From Pyrrhoderma lamaoense (taxonomy: Eukaryota > Basidiomycota > Agaricomycetes > Hymenochaetales > Hymenochaetaceae): DNA of 64,000 bases. Position 1 is the stretch's first letter; each line of letters begins with the position of its first letter. The translations under genes were made by a program, and so were the position numbers. The notes beneath the pieces are model-generated. The model had not been told where the DNA came from and searched no databases. It worked only from the letters and a program-made list of their open reading frames with translations. The stretch is from contig NBAZ01000002.1 in the NCBI GenBank assembly GCA_002794735.1, positions 620,001-684,000 on the forward strand. Reading direction: 5' to 3'. Shown piece by piece: positions 23,954 through 35,723 of the stretch.

Positions 23954-25588
23954 ATGTTCCTCAGAATATGCATAAACATTTTCTTCGGTCTTCTTGCAAT
24001 TGCTAGCATACTATTATATGCACAATTAGGAAATGCACTCTCAGATACTGCGGAACTAGGACAGCAGAATGTGAAGGACACACCACTAAATCATACTAAC
24101 AACTGGGCCGTGCTCGTCAGTGCCTCTCGGTATTGGTTCAACTATCGAGTAAGTCCACTACTTAATCTAAGTTTTCGAAGCTTATCTAGATGATATAGCA
24201 TATGTCTAATGCACTTGGGATGTATAGAACGGTCAAGCGACTCGGAATTCCGGACTCAAACATCATTCTCATGCTTGCTGACGATACTGCCTGCAACGCT
24301 CGAAATCACTTTCCAGGAGCAGTCTACGCGGGTGCCGGTGCTAAAATCGACTTATATGGCGACAATATTGAAGTTGATTATCGTGGATATGAGGTTACCG
24401 TAGAAAATTTTATCAGGCTACTTACTGGTAGGTTGCCAACTTATGAATGCAATTGCAATATCATTTGACATATCTTAAAATTTGTAGGACGTATGGATGC
24501 ATCCGTTCCAAGAAGTAAGCGCTTACTAACCGATGCACGATCGAATGTCTTCGTTTATATGACTGGCCACGGTGGAAATGAGTTTCTCAAATTTCAGGAT
24601 AATGAGGAAATCAGTGCTTTCGACATTGCTGATGCCTTTGAACAGATGTGGCAAAAGAAACGGTATGTCATATTCCTCGAAGATGTTATAATTTTTTTAA
24701 TCTCGTATCATACTTCTTCTGTCATATTGTCCAATACTAACTTTATGGTGCCTTAATGAAGATACAATGAACTTTTATTCATGATTGATACCTGCCAAGC
24801 CAATACTATGTACTCCAAGATCTACTCTCCTAATATTCTTGCGACAGGATCTTCTGAGCTAGGCGAAAACTCTTATTCAGTGAGTCCGTTCACACTGCAA
24901 TCTTTCTTCTTAAAAACTACGAATATGGGGGTGATCGCTGACCTCCTTTCCTATAGTATGAGAACAACTTTGACGTTGGAGTTGCCGTTATTGATAGCTT
25001 TACCCACCACATTCTTCAATATATGGAAGGAATAGACAAGACGAGTCATGCGTCTATGGATGACCTGGTATGTATAACCTTGTAACCCACTGATTGTTAT
25101 CATCGCTAGTGACCAATGCACCCTTCATCTGATTCATCTATCCGATCCATAACTGACTAACATTGTTTTGGCGCTTCCAGTTTTCAACTTATGATTATCG
25201 CTCAATCAAATCCCACGCAGGCGTCCGTTCCGATCTTTTCTCTCGTCCTCTCGCTGAGACTCTCATCACTGACTTTTTCGGCGGTGTCTCACAAGTTGGA
25301 CTCGTTAATTCCTCCTCCCTGGACACTTCACGCGAAGACCACACTCATTTCCAACAAATTAATAGCTCGGTCTTCATGGCACAATCAAACGTCCCTAAAG
25401 ATGAAAATAACGAGAATTTGCGAGATTCCTCTGGAAAATCACACCAACCATCAATACAGGAGATTGAGCTTGACATCTCAAAAGAGAAAATAGTTGATGG
25501 GAAGGGCTTACAGTCTCAGCCTATCAGGAGTCTAGCCGCCTTACTCCTTTTCGGAGCTTTGATCGGTTGCGCTGTTATTAGTAGATAA
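23954..25588 (+). CDS. GPI8: GPI-anchor transamidase catalytic subunit (GPI8/PIG-K)
   Basis: This ER-lumen cysteine protease of the C13 legumain fold removes the GPI signal peptide and attaches the anchor. The start at 23954 begins a hydrophobic signal ([19 protein letters not shown]). The core follows as [17 protein letters not shown], joined at 24148/24199 to [20 protein letters not shown]. The catalytic histidine is in [13 protein letters not shown] and the catalytic cysteine in [23 protein letters not shown] and [12 protein letters not shown] are also family-typical. At least six exons are separated by introns of about 50-100 nt. The C-terminus carries one hydrophobic segment ([17 protein letters not shown]), the expected single membrane anchor. 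No frame break was found. Confidence 0.94.
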
Positions 25589-25943
25589 CTTGCTCGTAAA
25601 AACATTGTTTACTCTATATATGTATTACTAGGAAATCACTAATTTAAGTAATTATAATCTTATAAATAATTCTGTAATCGCAGGTATTAGAGAAGTATGA
25701 TTCTTGGGCATTAAGAAGAGACAGTAATAAAAGTAGACATTTGAATGATATATATGTATTCATCTCTTACAACATCACAATTTATTCTGATTTGTCAAAA
25801 AAAGGAACTAGAAAAGAGGAAAGAGGATTGGGTAAAGTGATGGCGATTGAACAATGCTGGGCAGAGTTGAGGGGTGGGGAACGGGCAATATACACCGGAC
25901 CAATTACACCTATGATGGCATCTCACTTCGTCAGATTTCACAC
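25589..25943. other. Convergent intergenic region
   Basis: About 350 nt between the 3' ends of GPI8 and the Ubc15-like E2. An open frame at 25741-25950 overlaps the E2 terminator on the other strand and has no support. Confidence 0.5.
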
Positions 25944-27283
25944 CTACTGATACGCATCCTCCAGACTTTGTTCCGCTAGGCGTCGAACCTTCCTCTGGTA
26001 CGACTTTAAGTTGTCACGAACTTCTTTCTGTTGATCAATGATAAACTATAAACATGAGTAGATGCGTAATACAGTCTAATACTCACAGCAGCGTCTATAT
26101 TCGCCGGACTGCTAATATCCGGTACAAGAGGAGTAAGGAGGGAGATGACACTCAGGATCTATGTCCATTGTATAGATATATGGATTAGCCAAGAAATTAA
26201 TGATATACGAAGATGTACATCAATTTTCCGTTCACGATTAGTAGAAGGTAATCAGATAGACTTACGATCGATTCAACAGTATGAATCGGCAGCCATCGTT
26301 CACCGGCTTGCTCATACCCGAATTGGTCGTCTCCAGGCTGGTGCTATGAACGGGCAGGGGTCATCATATGAGTTAGCATATACGGAAGTTTGAAGGTATA
26401 AGTTTCAGATACGCACTAGGATAGAAATGCACACCCGACCATCTGGGTAGACTGTATCATTGTTAGTAAATTTCGGTATTTAGCGTCAATAATTACGCAA
26501 TCAAGATAGATCAGTTTCTCATACTATTTGGATGCCACATTTTTGTGATGAATTTCATAGTTGGAGGTTCATTTGGATAGTTTTCCGTGAAAGTGAGGTG
26601 AGCTGTTAAATAACCATTTTCGCTGTAGCTTACAATGAGTAATTATAGATGATCTTTTTTCTGGTCGAGACATACTATAATGACCCTTCTGGACTATAAT
26701 AAGGTCAAACATATGAGTATATATCAGTTTCAGAAAGTAAATCTGCCGTCAGCTTAGCTTACCCAATGATCCCTATCCTCCACTCCAGAATGTTATCATC
26801 GACAAGCCCTGAATGATGAAGCATGTTAATATGGGTATTCACATTCATAGCAAGGGATTTATGTTGACTGAAAGATATAGATGTGGAGACTAATAACCAC
26901 ATCTCGCCACATCGATCAACAGATGCTAGCTATTCCGAGTCAGAAATCTACGAGAGAATATAGAATCTGCTAGCCCTGCCAGCAATCATCATTTAGGAAA
27001 CATTGGAATATGTATATTCAGATTTTATTGATTGTCAAGAGTTTTGCTAAGGAGCAACAGATCAAAGTATGCTGGGGTACCAGATATCTTCAGGTATTGA
27101 AGATATATAATAGTAAATGGGTGATAGTGTTTGAAGGAAAATAGTGAAAGCGGTAAAAAGCTCGAATACAATGGATTTGAGTCGGGGAACATGAGACTCA
27201 CCCGCTGAGAAGCCTTCTACAGGATTCTTCGTCAGCTCTTTAAGCTGGCGTGTCAGCAGATTGACAGCCGTCGAGGAAGACAT
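25944..27283 (-). CDS. Ubiquitin-conjugating enzyme E2, fission-yeast Ubc15/UBE2G1 type
   Basis: A second E2 of the acidic-loop class. The start at 27283 gives MSSSTAVNLLTRQLKEL, then NPVEGFSAG joined to LVDDNILEWRIGIIG. Later exons give LTFTENYPNEPPTMKF, KMWHPN (the HPN motif) and VYPDGRVCISIL with the active cysteine. The acidic insertion and its flank (HQPGDDQFGYEQAGERWLPIHT) follow, then SILSVISLL, SSPANIDAA and a C-terminal helix ending EQSLEDAYQ before TAG at 25944. This order matches S. pombe Ubc15 closely. The short segment between IIG and HLTF (about 26640-26760, expected to hold DTLYEGG) could not be assembled cleanly. It may contain a small exon I misplaced or a missing base. The gene converges with GPI8. 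Confidence 0.85.
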
Positions 27284-28343
27284 CCCTACTAAGTTATCTC
27301 AACCAATACAGTTGTTATCCGGTATCTGGATTTGAGAATATATGCACGTGCGGAACCCCAGGTGGTGTTGCAAGGATACTTCGGGCTGAAAAGAGAACTA
27401 GATTTACGATCGAGTAAGATGATGTTGAGTCTATGCTAAAGAGAAAGTGGCACTAGTCCGCAGTCCAGGAATAAGCAGAGAGCAAAGCAGTGAGAAAGAA
27501 AGGTTATTCTGTGGAAAGATGGTTCGTGTAGGCAGGAGCACTAGGGCTTTCTATTTCCTCGTAAGTAAGCGCGTATTTTGTAGACTTTCGGCATATCCCG
27601 TGATTCGCCACAGCAGGTTCAAGTTCAGAGTTTTGTACATGTACACGTCTCCTCTCAAACTACCACAACTACAGGTACAATACTCAATTCGGCTGTATAA
27701 GAATACAAGCCCTGCATAGTAGCTAATTACACAAACAGGTGTCACTTAGATATAACATCTTCCTTTGCTTTGTTATTAATGTGAGTATGTAGTTTGCAAG
27801 TCTCTCGGATGGTGGTAAGAGATCCATCGAGTCTGTAATATCTTCCAGAAAATCTAGAAAGACGGCCTCCTACATACTACTACTTATTTACATTATCACT
27901 CAACAAGCCAAGCTTGCTTGTATCAACGACTCGAAATACGTTCCCTAGAAATGTATCATCCTACATATCACTGGCCTTTCTGAAGCAAAGTACCAACTTA
28001 CTCGCATCATCTATAATGACTTCACCAGTTAGTTTGCCCGGCCAAAGTTAAATGGCGACTTTGCTGCATAAATGCGACTGCCAACTAGAAACTTTACGGA
28101 TAGATAAACTCAGAAGGCCGAAATTTTCACTCGTTTTCAAAATACCGATTTGCTCCCCATATTCTGTGGGTGCAGTCTTCCTCCAGTGCTCCCATCCCTT
28201 CCAACCTTCTGTTAGTTTATACTGCATAAATTATAAGCAGCAGCAATGGAAGGAAATGTATCGTATGTTCTATAATACTTCTATTTTGTAATGGATATAC
28301 TAACCAAAAACTCTGAAGAATTGAGCCTTGTGTCTTGCAGTTC
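27284..28343 (-). other. Upstream region with a possible minus-strand spliced gene
   Basis: Just over 1 kb between the divergent starts of the E2 and the nuclear protein. On the minus strand, a stretch at about 28120-28215 reads YKLTEGWKGWEHWRKTAPTE and on to ILKTSENFGL after a tgcag acceptor. An in-frame downstream piece reads PGKLTGEVIIDDA and another ends LGLLSDNVNK before a stop near 27880. These look protein-like and could be exons of a small gene whose 5' part overlaps the start of the nuclear protein gene. An in-frame TAA between two of the pieces and uncertain splice sites keep this tentative. I do not recognise the family. Confidence 0.25.
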
Positions 28344-29974
28344 ATGAATCAACTTGACAATGCCCTCGAAGAGGTCGCAACGACTCACATGCCCCCAAAA
28401 TCAGCGGCATATCCTAATTCTCCCGCTTTTCCAACTATTCCTGTTGAATCTTCCTATAAAGATGATGAGAATGAACTATTCCCTCCTTTAGTGGCAGAAA
28501 AGAAGAGGAAACTAACTCGAAAGCTTAGTGAACCCTCGCATAGACTAGCAAAACCTGTCAAACCTATTCTTAAGCATTCAAATACTACGGGATCTGTCCT
28601 TGTAGCTGCACAGCGTCAAACCATGAAAGATAGACGCGGCGGAAGAATGCCACAACCCGTAGGCGCAGTCACTCTTTCGGACCATACTCTTCAAATAGTA
28701 CAGATGAGAATAATCTTCGTCGGGAAACCGGCGATAAAGACTACGCGAATGCCACTCGGGCGTCAAGCAGTGGTTCGGATAAAGATGAATTCTGGACTCC
28801 TCGCAGCAGTATCTCAAACTCTGATTCAATGGATACAGAGCCTCTTAAAGTAGACGATAAACGTAATCTGACAGTCAGCGCGAACGCAGAAAAATACAAA
28901 AATCGTAGCCTACCTGCAGTACCGGCACCACTTACATTGCCAATGGAGTCGTCGACGCCACCAGTATTGCAGCGTGCCCCTTCATCTCTCTCTCCATTCT
29001 CATCTACTTCTCATCGTGGCACCCCGAAGGGAGATTACTTTTCCGGATTGACTCGACTGAATACTGACGTGAGTAGTTTTGATTCATCTCTGAAGAGACG
29101 TAGAACGCTATCGCCTGGCTATTCACCGAGTTTGAGTCCTGGAGGTCGTCGCGCCCCTTCTACTATGGGTGCTTTCAATGCAGAAGAGATGAAGTCAACA
29201 GTGCCTTTCCCGACTCGTGAATCATTCTCATTCACCGTGTCAAAGACACCCCTTAACACTCCTGTTGCAACTGCGGCACCTGGCATGTTTCATAGTGAAT
29301 CGTCATCTGCCATCCATAACTGGCGCCCCCCCTCTCCACCGCGTCGCTCATCGCGTACTCTTGAGAGAGCACAAACACAGGGTAGGTTGAGGAGACTTAG
29401 CCTGTTTAGATCTAAAAGCTCTAAGAATTCTAAGAGTGAAAACACAACTGAAGGCGCTGAAGTACAAGTGACTGCACCGAAGAAACGTAAGGTGTCCTTC
29501 AGACTCCCTTCAGGTCATGAGAATAGTAAAGAGACAAAACCCGGTTTTAAGAGAAAACTTACGCCCTATTATCCGGAATCACTCACCTCTACGTTTGATC
29601 GTGTCATGACTAGCATACTTTCGCCTTTCCGGACCAAGAGTTCCGAAGACATCCGTATGGGCAACAATGACAATGAAGAAGCAAACACAGTGGCTGAAGA
29701 TGATACTGAAGTCGACTATGAAGATACTATAGATATCGATTCGTTGTGCACTAAGATTTTAAAAAATCCTAAAGATTTGACGGAACAAGAGAAGAAGCTA
29801 CTTCCGAAGTATAATACCATTCTTAAGATGAAGGTCCGAAAGCAGCGAAAGGACATGGAGAAACTTGAGAAGATCCTGGCCGAAAATGCCAAGGAATTGG
29901 AAAGTCTCCAGACTCAAGAAGAGAAAGAGAGAAAGCGAAGGAGAAAAGGGAGGAGAAGACGAGAAGAGAATTAG
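28344..29974 (+). CDS. Unrecognised basic, S/P-rich nuclear protein with C-terminal coiled coil
   Basis: An essentially single-exon gene of about 543 residues after allowing for one missing base between 28632 and 28668. The length from ATG 28344 is 1631 nt, one short of 544 codons. The restored joint reads RRRSHSFGPYSS then NNLRRETGDKD. The protein is largely disordered and rich in S, P and R, with many SP/TP sites (LSPGYSPSLSPGG, RTLSPG). A PKKRKVSF stretch combines a classic nuclear localisation signal with a KVSF sequence of the RVxF type that docks protein phosphatase 1. An acidic segment (VAEDDTEVDYEDTIDID) precedes a charged helix (LTEQEKKLLPKYNTIL) and a final run of K, R and E likely to form a coiled coil (EKERKRRRKGRRRREEN). 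I know no named family for it. A cell-cycle or chromatin role is only an inference. Confidence 0.7.
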
Positions 29975-30248
29975 AATGGTCATTCCATTCAGAACTATAA
30001 GCATAATATACGAAGCCAATTTGATTTTTTCTAATAACTTTTGATTTTTTTGAACCATTTCTCTCGTTTCTTTGCAGTATATTTAATCATGTTCTGTCTT
30101 CAGACACATGCTAGTGTTTTGTATAGTATTCCGATAAATCGTGTACTAATGTATTACTTACTCGTACCCTTATATGTAACACCACCAATTTGATGATCTA
30201 TTCTTTTTCCCTCTTAGAGCTATTTTTATTGCACCGACTTTGATATCG

Positions 30249-31818
30249 ATGTCTATAGATCTCTCTCTTCAGAGAATCTCGAAACTACTGTCCCAACTCG
30301 GTCCATATACCCGACCTACCGTCCACATAGCTGGAACTAATGGGAAGGGTAGTGTCTCCGCGATTTTAACTCATATCTTTCTATCCTCGGGACTCTCCGT
30401 TGGTCGTTTCAACAGCCCACACCTCGTAGACGTTTATGATAGCATATCCTTGAACAATGCACCAGTGTCAGCAACACTATACAACTCTACATACGAAGAA
30501 GTCAGAGCAATAGACGATGCAAACAATATAAATACAAGTAGTTTTGAGCTCTTGACAGTTACGGCACTTCAGATTTTTGAGAAAACAAAGGTCGACGTGG
30601 TGGTATGTGAAGTCGGGCTCGGAGGTCGATTAGACGCGACGAATGTAATACCAGACGAAGCTATATTAGCATCGGTCATTACTGCTATCGATCTAGATCA
30701 CACGGCGTTCTTAGGTTCCACTGTCGAGAAGATAGCAAGAGAGAAAGCAGGAATTATAAGGGGCGGGCATCCGGTCATCCTTAGTTCTCAGTCACATATA
30801 GGAGTCGAAGATGTCGTACGTTCTGTATGCGATGAAAAGGGCTCTAGGCTCATTTGCGCACCACTCGCAAGGGAAAGAGAATGGAACGAGACAATAGACG
30901 GCATACAGCCTCCCCCATTCTCTATCAGACCCTTCAGACCACCTCCGCCTCGGCCCATTGAGCTCAATATTGATGAAGAAAATTATCGTATTCTCCTCCC
31001 TTACATGGGGACCACAATTAGGAAATCTGGGTGCTGCTTTAACTGTGATAGACGAGTTAAAACGTCACTTCATTGCATCTGAAGATGAGGATAACGAAAG
31101 TCGAGTAAAAGTCTTTGAAAGCATACGAAATCTCAGTAAACAAGCGCTGCATACTGCTGTTCGGAGTTGTACATGGGCCGGAAGACTCTCTTTCCACACT
31201 TTCCCTACTTCACTTAATGAAAATGCATACAATCAACCTGTCATCCTAGCCGACGGAGCGCATAATGAAGCTGCAGCTATCAAACTTTCATCATATATAT
31301 CTTCTCTTCTTGCGTCTCTTTCTGAACCTGCTTCTACGGGCTTAGAATACAAAAAATTGAATCTAACGTTCATACTTGGACTCTCTCACTCGCCACCAAA
31401 AACACCAGAATCCATCCTTTTACCATTGTTGTCTCCCTTCTGCTCGAAAACCAGCGGAACCACATACAAGAATCTCAAAATTAAATTGCGCATCGCTTTA
31501 ATGGGTTTCTCTACACCTGAAGGGATGCCTTGGGTACGGAATGTTCCTCCGTCACAACTTGCAGAAGTTATCCGGAACTCTTTCTCAACTTCAAGTTTCA
31601 ATGCTCGTTCTGAGAATCCCTCTAACACCTCCGAGGAGATGATTGGGGTTTGGGTCTCTCCTGACGAACAATCCGGAAACGCTCAAAATGAACTAAATAG
31701 TGTCCTTAAATGGGTCGCAGAAGGAGGGGATGATGATTCATTAGTAATAGTAGCCGGAAGTCTCTATCTTGTAGCAGACCTCTACAGAATCTTGGACGCT
31801 GCAAATAAACGTGTATGA
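30249..31818 (+). CDS. FOL3: Dihydrofolate synthase / folylpolyglutamate synthase family (FOL3)
   Basis: An ATP-dependent ligase that joins glutamate to dihydropteroate (or to folates). The N-terminal ATP-binding motif is clear (HIAGTNGKGSVSA), followed by FNSPHLVDVYD, SSFELLTVTALQ, CEVGLGGRLDATNV and DHTAFLGSTVEKIAREKAGI, all family-typical and of the Fol3 dihydrofolate synthase type. The C-terminal domain includes ADGAHNEAAA and FILGLSHSP. The start ATG at 30249 gives MSIDLSLQRISKLL. The frame breaks near 31007-31016. Two missing bases (one in the G run, one C) would restore MGDHQLGNLGAAL with the conserved GDHQ-x-x-N. The length of 1570 nt is two short of 524 codons, consistent with that. 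It appears intronless and lies 275 nt downstream of the nuclear protein gene on the same strand. Confidence 0.9.
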
Positions 31819-32010
31819 TTCTACTTGGTATACGAACACGATGGAAACTGGAATGTAATTTACACATTTGCTTCATTTGATGCTTGACCTAAGAGTCACG
31901 CAAATAAGAAAATCAGAAAAATATTTCGCCTCATGAATATAAAGATCGAGAACGTACTAGTTACTTTTTCCCTGTGCCGACACCCCATCGTCGATGTGCA
32001 ATAACTAAGT

Positions 32011-32629
32011 CTATTTTTTCTTCTTCCCTTTCTTCTTTTTCACACCACCGCTTTGGACACCACCGGACCCTGGTGCAGGAGTCCCTGCACGAGAAGTATC
32101 TTCTATCTTCACTTCTTGAACGGGTGATTTGGCTGGTGCGAGATTTGAAGGGCCTTGAGGTGAAGTGGGTGGTGGGCGTTTATTCTGCATTTTTTGCATC
32201 AACGAGAGGTTAAGTGCTTCAAACCGATTAAGGTATATAGAGGAATGGGTCTTATATTTCAAACACTAGAATAAGGATGGAATTGATAGCATATTGTTAC
32301 ATGATAATGAGTTATTGGTAAGATCGAAAGAGAGGGGGTGAAATAGTCACAACTTACTGTTGTGTCGTCAGTAACTTTCAACACGAGTTTCCCTTCAGAT
32401 GCCTTCCACTTCACGCAGTACCGAACCTGATTAATTTAAATGAATGGGATTGAGAAGAATACAAATTAGGGAACATTTCCAGGTAATTCCCCGCCCAAAA
32501 TTCCCAATTACAATTAGACCAGAAACTAGTGATCTGGCAAAAAAAAATCAGATGTACCTTGTTCGGAGCCTTAGCATACAGAGATTCTGCAGCCTCCTGG
32601 TACTCTTGCCAAGATGATACATAGACCAT
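32011..32629 (-). CDS. SRP9: Signal recognition particle subunit SRP9 (SRP9-21)
   Basis: SRP9 pairs with SRP14 on the Alu domain of SRP RNA and helps pause translation during ER targeting. Three exons, 32558-32629, 32358-32426 and 32011-32265, total 396 nt (131 residues). The start gives MVYVSSWQEYQEAAESLY. VRYCVKWKASEGKLVLKVTDD and CLKYKTHSSIYLNRFEALN follow, matching the SRP9 alpha-beta fold and its single-stranded RNA-binding strands. The C-terminus is a fungal extension rich in P and S ending in a lysine run (KKKKGKKKK), as in SRP21-type fungal proteins. The phases are consistent and no frame break was found. It converges with FOL3, with 192 nt between the stops. Confidence 0.92.
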
Positions 32630-33003
32630 TCCCGGATTCAGAGGTTTGTAGTGTGTACTGCCAGGTAAATGAGTGTACAAGTCGTAAAGAATTAATGTGG
32701 GAATATATAAGCATATTTGTACTAGTGACAGATCTCGTTATACGACGTAACACCAACTAGTAGGTTAGGTGTACTAAGTGAATTCACGTGCAGATGAAGC
32801 AAACGACCGCTTATTTTGGGTTAAAAAAGTTACTACTTTATGTAAAACATAGGGAATAGCATTATAATTTATATGGCCCCTTGGTGGATCGGAAAGAAAT
32901 CTGTAAGATACATAAGGAGGATTTCCTCAAAATAACTACAATAGGAAGAGGTCATAATTCTGACGAAACTGTTATCAAAGACACCGCTTAACAAGTATCT
33001 ACT

Positions 33004-33600
33004 TCACAACAAGGGATGTTTAGCCTCCGACGAACAACTTTGCAATAGTTGTGATGAAACCTTTTCTAGTGATTCAAGACCTGGCCTGATCTCTGGTATC
33101 ATCGAGGGAGGAATCTGTACAGTACGGATTGCCATACGGATTTCAGAGGAAATAAGTGTATCTACACCCATAATCAGACTCGAATCACAGGAACACGAAC
33201 GACGTCCCAATAGTAGACTAGGAAACTTGGTAATTGCAGACACAAGAAGTAATAAAGCATCATCTTAGCATGTGATTCTATCTTTAACGAACTTTGATCT
33301 CTTGATTGTTGATCGTTTTATCATTTTCGTTACTACAAATTCTTCATAACCACCAATGATGCGTTTATCATATAATTAAACCTGAACCTCTCTGTCTCAA
33401 AATTGTGGTTACTTGATTTCTGCATGTACGATTATCTTCGCTCTATGTTCTCTTTATTCTAGATCTTATATGTAAAATAAAGACAGTCCTCTTATCTCTA
33501 GTGGTTTGAAGTATTATCTAGTAATAGTTGGACAACTCGGTTGGTGTACAAATTCTGCTTGGACGACTGCAATTTTAGTGAATATTCGTTAAAAAGCAGA
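33004..33600 (-). repeat. Degenerate copy of the FunK1 3' flank
   Basis: On the minus strand this stretch is a diverged relative of the flank at 34658-35060. Shared pieces include TCTGCAATTACCA, a ...GTTCGT...CCTGTGATTC stretch, and the CGCTCTATG block near 33435 and 34970. It indicates an older tandem duplication of the same unit as the better-preserved copies to the right. A 79-codon frame at 33004-33243 within it is not a supported gene. Confidence 0.55.
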
Positions 33601-33933
33601 AGGATAGTTTCGGATGCTTGATTAGTTAGTATACGACTTGACTAGATCTCTGATACAGAAAGAAAGACAGAAACCAGATTATTAAGTAGAGAAGAGAAAA
33701 AAAGACACGGTAGCGATAACAGTTGTAACGCAACTATCACGGACAGGAACAAGAAAACATTGATCAATATACATGCAATAAACAACGAAAGCAAGAATGG
33801 ATTCCATCCTAGAAAGCAGATGATGGCAGTATTAGATGTTACACAAACAAAATGAAGATCCCTATGGAAGGTATCATGAAGGAAAATCCGAATTTATCTT
33901 ATGGTCAATAAATTGAAGTACACTTGAATAAAA

Positions 33934-34657
33934 TCACGTTTCGTAACTATCCTTCTGCTTCTTCGACTCCGATGATACAAAGTTTCCTGGCCCACCACTA
34001 GGACGCTGTTTGCGCTTCGATCCTCTTTGAGGGATAGATACAACTGATCCCTCTGAAGTCTGTAAAGACGTCTGACCTGACGAAGATCCTCCCTCGGAGA
34101 CATCGGATGTCAACACAGGTCTAGAATCAATTGAAGAGCGTTCGTCGTCACTATTGTCAGCTTGTTCCTCAGGATTACCAATTATCTCTTGTTGTGGAAT
34201 AGATACTAGATCAACGGCATCTTCGACAGCGGATTCATCAGAAACCTGTCCTGTTCCTTTCGCTATTACTTTGAGGAACACTTCCTTATGTATTTTACGG
34301 ATTTCTTCTCGGTCCACCATAGGGTCCCGGTTTGACGCAAACACCCCAGCTCCGGATTGGTTTAAGAAGATTCGTAACTTTTCTAGATAGTCCCTAATGA
34401 TCTTAAACTCTGGGGAAAGGAGGTCTAGTACTTTAAGCTCAAAGAATAATGAGCTCGTAAGACAACTGAATTTACTATCAATGACTTGTTGCATGCTCAG
34501 CTTGTAATACGCTTAGGATCCCACTGTGTCAGAAGCATATAATCGGGAACTTCGAGTCGCCGATCCTCCTTTTCTCGCTTTTCAAACCACATTCGGCTAC
34601 GCTCGAGAATGATCCAGATCAACACATAAAAAGCTGATTCAATATCATAATAGTAAT
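33934..34657 (-). pseudogene. FunK1 kinase copy D, truncated (C-terminal part only)
   Basis: Only the C-terminal part of a FunK1 kinase is present. It begins abruptly with DYYYDIESAFYVLIW (C-lobe, after the activation segment) and continues through DPMVDREEI to the tail (SKRKQRPSGGPGNFVSSESK). The ATP-binding lobe and HRD catalytic loop are absent. The sequence to its left in the sense direction is the flank of copy A, so the join at about 34658 is a rearrangement point. There is a frame break near 34497 (one base missing between RITS and MQQVIDSK). The tail is very close to those of copies A and B. It is best read as a non-functional remnant. Confidence 0.8.
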
Positions 34658-35723
34658 CTGTGTTGACCTCCAACGTGTACGCAGAACACATACCTATGCA
34701 TGATTTAGAGGAACTACCCTTCAAACAAGCTTGAATCACAGGAGGACGAACAACGTCACTGGTAATTGCAGAGACGAGAAAGCAGAGAGAATGTGACGAT
34801 TTCAACGAATATCAATTTCTTGGCTGTGGATCACGCTCATCTTTTTCCCCATTTTTTCATTTCATCGTTGTTTTGTTCACTCATATTATATAACTCGTAC
34901 TCCTCTTTGCCTCTAGATTATATCCCACTCTTGGTTAATATAGTTGTTTTCCACATGTATGATTATCGTCGCTCTATGGTTTCTCTGTTGTAGATTCGTC
35001 ACTGTAAAATAGGTACATATAATGTTTAGAAGCAATATCTAGCAATTATTTTGACAACACATCTATCGTTCATCTCGGGAGGATGTAGATAAGTGATATC
35101 CGTATGTGGCGGGTAAGGAAGGCCAAATAATTCATGGACTAATACGTTACATGATTATGGCTTGCCAATTAGGACCGGCGGGGATTCTTCAATAATCATA
35201 CAGCGGACCTTTTTGTCAGTGCAACTTCATATAGAGGGTTATACTCAAATCTCATTACCCAACACATGGCTTCCAATTGTACCATAATCGATGGGGTAGT
35301 ATTCGTCATGAGATCTTGAGAGTATGAGTTATAAAGAGGAGTAAAGGAGGTAATGTGTGCGAAAGAACTCGCAATATAATAGTAGATATGTGAAGCTGAG
35401 AAACTGGTTTAATCTTACAAGAATGAGTATATGCTCTGGTTAGCATGATGAAAGACATGAGTTCCATATAATATATAGTGAGAGTAAAATAAACATTGTA
35501 ACTATTATTGCAACGCAACTCTCGCGGACAGAAACAAGAAAACATTGATCAATATACATGCAATAAACAACGAAAGCAAGAATGGGTTCCATCCTAGAAA
35601 GCAGATGATAGCAGAACTGAGTGTTACACGAGAAAAATAAAGACAGAGATTACTATGGAAAATATCACGGAGAAATATTGAGTTATATCCCATAGTCAAA
35701 AATTGAAGTGCATTTGAATAAGT
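34658..35723 (-). repeat. FunK1 3' flank, arm A of a long inverted repeat
   Basis: About 1.07 kb of non-coding sequence immediately downstream of copy A. Its reverse complement matches 42798-43918, downstream of copy B, at roughly 93-95% by eye over the first 400 nt, and with blocks of near-identity to the end. The match stops at GGTCAACACAG in both arms, after which different FunK1 remnants follow. No coding capacity or terminal repeat was recognised. Confidence 0.85.

Noticed and set aside
29480..29500. PKKRKV identical to a well-known viral nuclear localisation signal
   Set aside because: A six-residue basic signal arises often in nuclear proteins. The surrounding gene is an ordinary fungal coding sequence with no viral features.
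34497..34805. 102-codon frame reading through the flank of copy A into kinase copy D
   Set aside because: The first half is repeat flank that is not open or conserved as protein in arm B. Only the kinase part is genuine, and it is listed as a pseudogene.
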